Shown: positions 49,401 to 61,400 of the stretch, piece by piece
Layout of the letters: every line of letters starts with the position of its first letter
Position numbering within the stretch: the stretch's first letter is position 1
NCBI GenBank assembly: GCA_947623455.1
Contig: OX392545.1
Location: 21,488,001-21,552,000, forward strand
Direction: 5' to 3'
Source of the DNA: Mimachlamys varia
Lineage: Eukaryota > Mollusca > Bivalvia > Pectinida > Pectinidae
DNA: 64,000 bases
The notes under the pieces: generated by a model
Told to the model about the DNA's origin: nothing
The model's input: only the letters and a program-made list of their open reading frames with translations
The model's database searches: none
Made by a program: the position numbers and the translations under genes

Positions 49401-52400
49401 CAAGCTGATTGGCTACATACCATTAGAGAGAGATAAGCTGATTGGCTACATACCATTAGAGAGAGACAAGCTGATTGACTACATACCATTAGAGAGAGAT
49501 AGGCCGATTGACTACATACCATTAGAGAAAGACAGGCCGATTGACTACATACCATTAGAGAGAGACAGGCCGATTGACTACATACCATTAGAGAGAGACG
49601 GGCCGATTGGCTACATACCATTAGAGAGAGACAAGCCGATTGACTACATACCATTACAGAGAGACAAGCTGATTGACTACATACCATTAGAGAGAGACAG
49701 GCCGCTTGGTTACATACCATTAGAGAGAGACAGGCCGATTGACTACATACCATTAGAGAGAGACAGGCCGATTGACTACATACCATTAGAGAGAGACAGG
49801 CTGATTGGCTACATACCATTAGAGAGAGACAGGCTGATTGGCTACATACCATTAGAGAGAGACAGGCTGATTGACTACATACCATTAGAGAGAGACAGAC
49901 CGACTGACTACATACCATTAGAGAGAGACAGACCGACTGGCTACATACCATTAGAGAGAGACAGGCTGATTGGCTACATACCATTAGAGAGAGACGGGCT
50001 GATTGACTACATACCATTAGAGAGAGACAGACTGATTGACTACATACCATTAGAGAGAGACAGGCCGATTGGCTACATACCATTAGAGAGAGACGGGCCA
50101 ATTGGCTACATACCATTAGAGAGAGATGGGCCGATTGGCTACATACCATTAGAGAGAGACGGACTGATTGACTACATACCATTAGAGAGAGACGGACTGA
50201 TTGACTACATACCATTAGAGAGAGACGGGCTGATTGGCTACATACCATTAGAGAGAGACAGGCTGATTGACTACATACCATTAGAGAGAGACGGGCTGAT
50301 TGGCTACATACCATTAGAGAGAGACAGACCGACTGGCTACATACCATTAGAGAGAGACAGGCCGATTGACTACATACCATTAGAGAGAGACGGGCTGATT
50401 GGCTACATACCATTAGAGAGAGACGGGCTGATTGACTACATACCATTAGAGAGAGACAGGCTGATTGGCTACATACCATTAGAGAGAGACAGACCGACTG
50501 GCTACATACCATTAGAGAGAGACAGACTGATTGGCTACATACCATTAGTGAGAGACAAGCCGATTGACTACATACCATTAGAGAGAGACAGGCTGATTGG
50601 CTACATACCATTAGAGAGAGACAGGCTGATTGGCTACATACCATTAGAGAGAGACAGGCTGATTGACTACATACCATTAGAGAGAGGCAGACTGATTGAC
50701 TACATACCATTAGAGAGAGACAGGCCAATTGGCTACATACCATTAGAGAGAGACAGACCGACTGGCTACATACCATTAGAGAGAGACGGGCTGATTGGCT
50801 ACATACCATTAGAGAGAGACAGACCGACTGGCTACATACCATTAGAGAGAGACGGACTGATTGGCTACATACCATTAGAGAGAGACAGGCTGATTGACTA
50901 CATACCAATAGAGAGAGACAGGCTGATTGACTACATACCATTAGAGAGAGACAGACCGACTGGCTACATACCATTAGAGAGAGACAGGCTGATTGGCTAC
51001 ATACCATTAGAGAGAGACAGGCTGATTGACTACATTCCAATAGAGAGAGACATGCTGATTGACTACATACCATTAGAGAGAGGCAGACTGATTGGCTACA
51101 TACCATTAGAGAGAGGCAGACTGATTGACTACATACCATTAGAGAGAGACAGGCTGATTGACTACATACCATTAGAGAGAGACAGGCTGATTGACTACAT
51201 ACAATTAGAGAGAGACAGACTGATTGGCTACATACCATTAGAGAGAGACAGACTGATTGACTACATACCATTAGAGAGAGACAGACTGATTGACTACATA
51301 CCATTAGAGAGAGGCAGACTGATTGACTACATACCATTAGAGAGAGACAGGCTGATTGACTACATACCATTAGAGAGAGACAGACTGATTGACTACATAC
51401 CATTAGAGAGAGACAAGCTGATTGACTACATACCATTAGAGAGAGACGGGCTGATTGGCTACATACCATTAGAGAGAGACGGGCTGATTGGCTACATACC
51501 ATTAGAGAGAGACAGACTGATTGGCTACACACCATTAGAGAGAGACAGGCGGATTGGCTACATACCATTAGAGAGAGACAAGCTGATTGGCTACATACCA
51601 TTAGAGAGAGGCGGGCTGATTGGCTACATACCATTAGAGAGAGACGGGCTGATTGGCTACATACCATTAGAGAGACAGGCCGACTGGCTACATACCATTA
51701 GAGAGAGACAGGCCGATTGGCTAAATACCATTATAGAGAGACAAGCTGATTGGCTACATACCATTAGAGAGAGACAAGCTGATTGGCTACATACCATTAG
51801 AGAGAGATAAGCTGATTGGCTACATACCATTAGAGAGAGACAAGCTGATTGACTACATACCATTAGAGAGAGATAGGCCGATTGACTACATACCATTAGA
51901 GAAAGACAGGCCGATTGACTACATACCATTAGAGAGAGACAGGCCGATTGACTACATACCATTAGAGAGAGACGGGCCGATTGGCTACATACCATTAGAG
52001 AGAGACAAGCCGATTGACTACATACCATTACAGAGAGACAAGCTGATTGACTACATACCATTAGAGAGAGACAGGCCGCTTGGTTACATACCATTAGAGA
52101 GAGACAGGCCGATTGACTACATACCATTAGAGAGAGACAGGCCGATTGACTACATACCATTAGAGAGAGACAGGCTGATTGGCTACATACCATTAGAGAG
52201 AGACAGGCTGATTGGCTACATACCATTAGAGAGAGACAGGCTGATTGACTACATACCATTAGAGAGAGACAGACCGACTGACTACATACCATTAGAGAGA
52301 GACAGACCGACTGGCTACATACCATTAGAGAGAGACAGGCTGATTGGCTACATACCATTAGAGAGAGACGGGCTGATTGACTACATACCATTAGAGAGAG

Positions 52401-55400
52401 ACAGACTGATTGACTACATACCATTAGAGAGAGACAGGCCGATTGGCTACATACCATTAGAGAGAGACGGGCCAATTGGCTACATACCATTAGAGAGAGA
52501 TGGGCCGATTGGCTACATACCATTAGAGAGAGACGGACTGATTGACTACATACCATTAGAGAGAGACGGACTGATTGACTACATACCATTAGAGAGAGAC
52601 GGGCTGATTGGCTACATACCATTAGAGAGAGACAGGCTGATTGACTACATACCATTAGAGAGAGACGGGCTGATTGGCTACATACCATTAGAGAGAGACA
52701 GACCGACTGGCTACATACCATTAGAGAGAGACAGGCCGATTGACTACATACCATTAGAGAGAGACGGGCTGATTGGCTACATACCATTAGAGAGAGACGG
52801 ACTGATTGACTACATACCATTAGAGAGAGACAGGCTGATTGGCTACATACCATTAGAGAGAGACAGACCGACTGGCTACATACCATTAGAGAGAGACAGA
52901 CTGATTGGCTACATACCATTAGTGAGAGACAAGCCGATTGACTACATACCATTAGAGAGAGACAGGCTGATTGGCTACATACCATTAGAGAGAGACAGGC
53001 TGATTGGCTACATACCATTAGAGAGAGACAGGCTGATTGACTACATACCATTAGAGAGAGGCAGACTGATTGACTACATACCATTAGAGAGAGACAGGCC
53101 AATTGGCTACATACCATTAGAGAGAGACAGACCGACTGGCTACATACCATTAGAGAGAGACGGGCTGATTGGCTACATACCATTAGAGAGAGACAGACCG
53201 ACTGGCTACATACCATTAGAGAGAGACGGACTGATTGGCTACATACCATTAGAGAGAGACAGGCTGATTGACTACATACCAATAGAGAGAGACAGGCTGA
53301 TTGACTACATACCATTAGAGAGAGACAGACCGACTGGCTACATACCATTAGAGAGAGACAGGCTGATTGGCTACATACCATTAGAGAGAGACAGGCTGAT
53401 TGACTACATTCCAATAGAGAGAGACATGCTGATTGACTACATACCATTAGAGAGAGGCAGACTGATTGGCTACATACCATTAGAGAGAGGCAGACTGATT
53501 GACTACATACCATTAGAGAGAGACAGGCTGATTGACTACATACCATTAGAGAGAGACAGGCTGATTGACTACATACAATTAGAGAGAGACAGACTGATTG
53601 GCTACATACCATTAGAGAGAGACAGACTGATTGACTACATACCATTAGAGAGAGACAGACTGATTGACTACATACCATTAGAGAGAGGCAGACTGATTGA
53701 CTACATACCATTAGAGAGAGACAGGCTGATTGACTACATACCATTAGAGAGAAACAGACTGATTGACTACATACCATTAGAGAGAGACAAGCTGATTGAC
53801 TACATACCATTAGAGAGAGACGGGCTGATTGGCTACATACCATTAGAGAGAGACGGGCTGATTGGCTACATACCATTAGAGAGAGACAGACTGATTGGCT
53901 ACACACCATTAGAGAGAGACAGGCGGATTGGCTACATACCATTAGAGAGAGACAGGCTGATTGGCTACATACCATTAGAGAGAGGCGGGCTGATTGGCTA
54001 CATACCATTAGAGAGAGACGGGCTGATTGGCTACATACCATTAGAGAGAGACAGACTGATTGGCTACATACCATTAGAGAGAGACAGACTGATTGGCTAC
54101 ATACCATTAGAGAGAGGCAGACTGATTGACTACATACCATTAGAGAGAGACAGGCCGATTGGCTACATACCATTAGAGAGAGACGGACTGATTGGCTACA
54201 TACCATTAGAGAGAGACAGGCTGATTGGCTACATACAATTAGAGAGAGACGGGCTGATTGGCTACATACCATTAGAGAGAGACGGGCTGATTGGCTACAT
54301 ACCATTAGAGAGAGACAGACTGATTGGCTACATACCATTAGAGAGAGACGGGCTGATTGGCTACATACCATTAGAGAGAGGCAGACTGATTGACTACATA
54401 CCATTAGAGAGAGACGGGCTGATTGGCTACATACCATTAGAGAGAGACGGGCTGATTGGCTACATACCATTATAGAGAGACAGACTGATTGGCTACACAC
54501 CATTAGAGAGAGACAGGCGGATTGGCTACATACCATTAGAGAGAGACAGGCTGATTGGCTACATACCATTAGAGAGAGACGGGCCAATTGGCTACATACC
54601 ATTAGAGAGAGACAGGCCGATTGGCTACATACCATTAGAGAGAGACAGACCGACTGGCTACATACCATTAGAGAGAGACGGGCTGATTGGCTACATACCA
54701 TTAGAGAGAGACAGACTGATTGGCTACATACCATTAGAGAGAGACAGGCGGATTGGCTACATACCATTAGAGAGAGACAGGCTGATTGGCTACATACCAT
54801 TAGACAGAGACAAGCTGATTGGCTACATACCATTAGAGAGAGACAGGCTGATTGGCTACATACCATTAGAGAGACAGGCCGACTGGCTACATACCATTAG
54901 AGAGAGACAGGCCGATTGGCTAAATACCATTATAGAGAGACAAGCTGATTGGCTACATACCATTAGAGAGAGACAAGCTGATTGGCTACATACCATTAGA
55001 GAGAGACAAGCTGATTGGCTAAATACCATTAGAGAGAGACAAGCTGATTGACTACATACCATTAGGGAGAGACAGGCCGATTGACTACATACCATTAGAG
55101 AGAGACAGGCCGATTGACTACATACCATTAGAGAGAGACAGGCCGATTGACTACATACCATTAGAGAGAGACGGGCCGATTGGCTACATACCATTAGAGA
55201 GAGACAAGCCGATTGACTACATACCATTACAGAGAGACAAGCTGATTGACTACATACCATTAGAGAGAGACAGGCCGCTTGGTTACATACCATTAGAGAG
55301 AGACAGGCCGATTGGCTACATACCATTAGAGAGAGACAGGCCGATTGACTACATACAATTAGAGAGAGACAGACTGATTGGCTACATACCATTAGAGAGA

Positions 55401-58400
55401 GACGGGCTGATTGGCTACATACCATTAGAGAGAGACAGGCTGATTGGCTACATACCATTAGAGAGAGACAGGCTGATTGACTACATACCATTAGAGAGAG
55501 ACGGACTGATTGGCTACATACAATTAGAGAGAGACAGGCTGATTGACTACATACCATTAGAGAGAGACAGACTGATTGACTACATACCATTAGAGAGAGA
55601 CAGGCCGACTGGCTACATACCATTAGAGAGAGACAGGCTGATTGACTACATACCATTAGAGAGAGACAGACTGATTGACTACATACCATTAGAGAGAGAC
55701 AGGCCGATTGGCTACATACCATTAGAGAGAGATGGGCCAATTGGCTACATACCATTAGAGAGAGACGGGCCGATTGGCTACATACCATTAGAGAGAGACA
55801 GGCTGATTGGCTACATACCATTAGAGAGAGACAGGCTGATTGACTACATACCATTAGAGAGAGACGGGCCAATTGGCTACATACCATTAGACAGAGACAA
55901 GCTGATTGGCTACATACCATTAGAGAGAGACAGGCTGATTGGCTACATACCATTAGAGAGAGACAGGCTGATTGACTACATACCATTAGAGAGAGACAGG
56001 CTGATTGGCTACATACCATTAGAGAGAGACGGGCTGATTGGCTACATACCATTAGAGAGAGACGGGCTGATTGGCTACATACAATTAGAGAGAGACAAGC
56101 TGATTGACTACATACCATTAGAGAGAGACAGGCTGATTGGCTACATACCATTAGAGAGAGACAAGCTGATTGACTACATACCATTAGAGAGAGACGGACT
56201 GATTGGCTACATACAATTAGAGAGAGACGGGCTGATTGACTACATACCATTAGAGAGAGACGGACTGATTGGCTACATACCATTAGAGAGAGACGGACTG
56301 ATTGGCTACATACCATTAGAGAGAGACGGGCTGATTGGCTACATACCATTAGAGAGAGACGGGCTGATTGGCTACATACCATTAGAGAGAGACGGACTGA
56401 TTGGCTACATACCATTAGAGAGAGACGGACTGATTGGCTACATACCATTAGAGAGAGACGGACTGATTGTCTACATACCATTAGAGAGAGACAGGCTGAT
56501 TGGCTACATACAATTAGAGAGAGACAAGCTGATTGACTACATACCATTAGAGAGAGACAAGCTGATTGGCTACATACCATTAGAGAGAGACAAGCCGATT
56601 GGCTACATACCATTAGAGAGAGGCAGACTGATTGGCTACATACCAATAGAGAGAGACAGACCGACTGGCTACATACCATTAGAGAGAGACAGACCGACTG
56701 GCTACATACCATTAGAGAGAGACGGGCTGATTGGCTACATACCATTAGAGAGAGACAAGCCGATTGGCTACATACCATTAGTGAGAGACAGGCTGATTGG
56801 CTACATACCAATAGAGAGAGACGGACTGATTGGCTACATACCATTAGAGAGAGACGGGCTGATTGACTACATACCATTAGAGAGAGGCGGGCTGATTGGC
56901 TACATACCAATAGAGAGAGACGGACTGATTGGCTACATACCATTAGAGAGAGGCAGGCTGATTGGCTACATACAATTAGAGAGAGACAAGCCGATTGGCT
57001 ACATACCATTAGAGAGAGACAGGCTGATTGGCTACATACCAATAGAGAGAGACGGACTGATTGGCTACATACCATTAGAGAGAGGCAGGCTGATTGGCTA
57101 CATACCATTAGAGAGAGACAGGCTGATTGGCTACATACCATTAGAGAGAGACAGACTGATTGGCTACATACCAATAGAGAGAGACGGACTGATTGGCTAC
57201 ATACCATTAGAGAGAGACAAGCCGATTGGCTACATACCATTAGAGAGAGACAGGCTGATTGGCTACATACCAATAGAGAGAGACGGGCTGATTGACTACA
57301 TACCATTAGAGAGAGACAGACTGATTGGCTACATACCATTAGAGAGAGACAGGCTGATTGGCTACATACCATTAGTGAGAGACAAGCTGATTGGCTACAT
57401 CCCATTAGAGAGAGACAGACTGATTGGCTACATACCATTAGAGAGAGACTGGCCGACTGGCTACATACCATTAGAGAGAGACGGACTGATTGGCTACATA
57501 CCATTAGAGAGAGACGGACTGATTGGCTACATACCATTAGAGAGAGACAGGCTGATTGGCTACATACCATTAGAGAGAGACAGGCTGATTGGCTACATTC
57601 CATTAGAGAGATGGGCCAATTGATCTACATTCCATTAGAGAGAGACGGGCCAATTGATCTACATTCCATTAGAGAGAGACGGGCCAATTGATCTACATTC
57701 CATTAGAGAGAGACGGGCTGATTGACTACATACCATTAGAGAGAGCCTTGCGTGCTTGTCTGATGAACATCTGGTTGTTTTGTGTGTCAACTTTGCTGGA
57801 TAGAAGCTTGTACTTCCACTTCATCACTTGTCTCTGTCTCTTCGTGTTCGACATCGCAATCTTATCAACCACCCCGTGGAGTAAGTCAAGCATGACTGCA
57901 CTCTCTATAACAAACAAAAACAAGGTGAGCTCACTCAACCACGCCATGGAGTAAGTCAAGCATGACTGCACTCTCTGTAACAAACAAAAACAAAGTGAGC
58001 TCACTCAACCACGCTGTGGAGTAAGTCAAGCATGACTGCACTCTCTGTAACAAACAAAAACAAAGTGAGCTCACTCAACCACGCCATGGAGTAAGTCAAA
58101 CATGACTGCACTCTCTGTAACAAACAAATACAAAGTGAGCTCACTCAACCACGCCATGGAGTAAGTCAAACATGACTGCACTCTCTGTAACAAACAAATA
58201 CAAAGTGAGCTCACTCAACCACGCCGTGGAGTAAGTCAAGCATGACTGCACTCTCTGTAACAAACAAATACAAAGTGAGCTCACTCAACCACGCCGTGGA
58301 GTAAGTCAAGCATGACTGCACTCTCTGTAACAAACAAATACAAAGTGAGCTCACTCAACCACGCCGTGGAGTAAGTCAAGCATGACTGCACTCTCTGTAA

Positions 58401-61400
58401 CAAACAAAAACAAAGTGAGCTCGCTCAACCACGCCGTGGAGTAAGTCAAGCATGACTGCACTCTCTGTAACAAACAAATACAAAGTGAGCTCACTCAACC
58501 ACGCCGTGGAGTAAGTCAAGCATGACTGCACTCTCTGTAACAAACAAAAACAAAGTGAGCTCACTCAACCCCGCCGTGGAGTAAGTCAAGCATGACTGCA
58601 CTCTCTGTAACAAACAAAAACAAAGTGAGCTCACTCAACCCCGCCATGGAGTAAGTCAAGCATGACTGCACTCTCTGTAACAAACAAATACAAAGTGAGC
58701 TCACTCAACCACGCCATGGAGTAAGTCAAACATGACTGCACTCTCTGTAACAAACAAATACAAAGTGAGCTCACTCAACCACGCCATGGAGTAAGTCAAA
58801 CATGACTGCACTCTCTGTAACAAACAAAAACAAAGTGAGCTCACTCAACCACGCCGTGGAGTAAGTCAAACATGACTGCACTCTCTGTAACAAACAAAAA
58901 CAAAGTGAGCTCACTCAACCACGCCATGGAGTAAGTCAAGCATGACTGCACTCTCTGTAACAAACAAAAACAAAGTGAGCTCACTCAACCACGCCATGGA
59001 GTAAGTCAAACATGACTGCACTCTCTGTAACAAACAAATACAAAGTGAGCTCACTCAACCACGCCATGGAGTAAGTCAAACATGACTGCAATCTCTGTAA
59101 CAAATACAGTGGACTCCACTTAATATCACCCCTGTTAATAACACATTCCTCTTTATATTGTAAATGCACACACCCATGCATGTACACAAAATGATTACTA
59201 TATACCCTCTTTACCTAAGTGAGGGGTATAATAAGGAAAATTACACCTGAAAATTCAAGGAAAGAAAATACAGTGGATCCCAGTGATTATTACATCTTGA
59301 GACAAAAGCAGCGCTATAAAGACCATAATCTGTGAAACAAATATTGTAATAAAATTAGGCAGATACTCAACCTAACTTACCAAGTGGCCCCAGGAGGGGG
59401 AGTTCTTTCCCCTCTAAAACAAGGGCGAGATATTGATAGATGGCCTTGTAGTCAGGTGTCCTTTCAGCAGGCGTTGGATGATTATCAAAACAGCTTATAA
59501 TAGACGTAGCCTGTAAAAAATGCAAAAATGTTTTCATGTCATAATGATTAAACCTAGCAAGTTTGAAAGATATCAATTTAAAACTGTAGAAGATCTCTAG
59601 ACAAACAACAATTTACAACAGAAATGCATTTTCTGCATGTAAATGCCTATATTTTGCAATTGCAAATACGCAATGTTGTTATGCGAAAAGTTGAAATAAC
59701 TCAACAAAACCCGTAATAAACGTTTAATGTTATAGCTATTCGAAGTACCATACAAAATTTAAGAGGAATTGAATAAAAAGCATAAAACTTCTGTCATTTT
59801 TTACATACGGTCTGAAATTGCATCAGATATGAATTCCAAAGGGCCATAATTCAGGAAAACACATCTTCATGTCATGATGATTAAGCCTAGCAAGTTTGAA
59901 AGATATCGGTTGAAAACTGTAGAAGATCTCCGGACAAATAACAGTTTACAACAGAAATGCATTTTCTACATTATGCCTACAATGTATATTTAACTAAGAA
60001 ATGCTGTTCCGCAAAAAGTTGAAATAACTTAACAAAACCCGTAATATATATGTTAAATATTATAGCAATTCTAAGTACCATACAAAATTTTAGAGGCTAA
60101 CAGTTACACTCATCCTGGCTACACCTGGGAATGCTAACAGTTACTTTCACCCTGGCTACACCTGGGAATGCTAACAGTTACACTCACCCTGGCTACACCT
60201 GGGAATGCTAACAGTTACACTCACCCTGGCTACACCTGGGAATGCTAACAGTTACTTTCACCCTGGCTACACCTGGGAATGCTAACAGTTTCACTCACCC
60301 TGGCTACACCTGGTAATGCTAACAGTTACACTCACCTTGGCTACACCTGGTAATGCTAACAGTTACACTCACCCTGGCTACACCTAGAAATGTCAACAGT
60401 TACACTCACCCTGGCTACACCTGGGAATGTAAACAGTTACACTCACCCTGGCTACACCTGGGAATGCTAACAGTTACACTCACCCTGGCTACACCTGGGA
60501 ATGCTAACAGTTACACTCACCCTGGCTACACCTGGGAATGCTAACAGTTTCACTCACCCTGGCTTCACCTAGAAATGTCAACAGTTACACTCACCCTGGC
60601 TACACCTGGTAATGCTAACAGTTACACTCACCCTGGCTACACCTGGGAATATAAACAGTTACACCTGGGAATGTAAACAGTTACACTCACCCTCGCTACA
60701 CCTAGAAATGTCAACAGTTACACTCACCCTGACTACACCTGGGAATGCTAACAGTTACACTCACCCTAGCTACACCTGGGAATGCTAACAGTTACACTCA
60801 CCCTAGCTAAGCTGTCGGTGTAATCTTTCCTCTCTGTTCTCACCAGATCCCTCGCCATGTTGATCCAGTCCTATGTGTCAATGATAGCATTTTAAAATTA
60901 TCACAGTTAACCACATCTTAAACAACAATGAACCTCAGTAACAAGTTACAAGGCTAGATATTCCTGTTCAGTTTTCAAAAATGAAATTGCTCATAGAGTT
61001 CATAGCTCCTAACCCCTTTCAACCCTGAAGACCATAATGGATTAATCTAGGAAATGCATGGTAGAGTTAATTAAAGTAACATAGGGGTGGAAGGGGCAAA
61101 ACCAAAAAGCAGGTACAGTCTACTGCTTCAGTATTTAATTTTTGTCAAAATAGTCAAAGACAACACATACATCTAAGAATTTTAATACTGATATCCAGTA
61201 TAACAGGGATTCAAAAGTTTTGGTCACTTTACAGTGTTTTCGCTTCCTTGATTTTACAGCAGCCTGTACAATTGCTCCATTACTCATCTGTAATGCTAGT
61301 AGGGCTGTATAGTTGGAAATCTAGATAGCTTTAAACTACAATTGTAATACAGAAGCCAAACATTATACATGTACCGCATACAGTCATGAAATTCTAAAGA

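Noticed and set aside
45525..54866. Long [11 protein letters not shown] and [11 protein letters not shown] open frames as genes for repeat proteins
   Set aside because: They overlap on opposite strands, have no distinct N- or C-terminal domain, begin and end only at shortened units, and lie in the intron of a well-phased gene.
57726..58004. The 92-codon minus-strand frame ending ARKALSNGM as an independent small gene
   Set aside because: Only 57734-57904 is coding-like. Its N-terminal part is satellite and intron end, and its last two codons run into the 33-bp array.
38784..59104. CRISPR array
   Set aside because: There are no spacers: repeats are contiguous, in a eukaryotic intron, with no cas genes.
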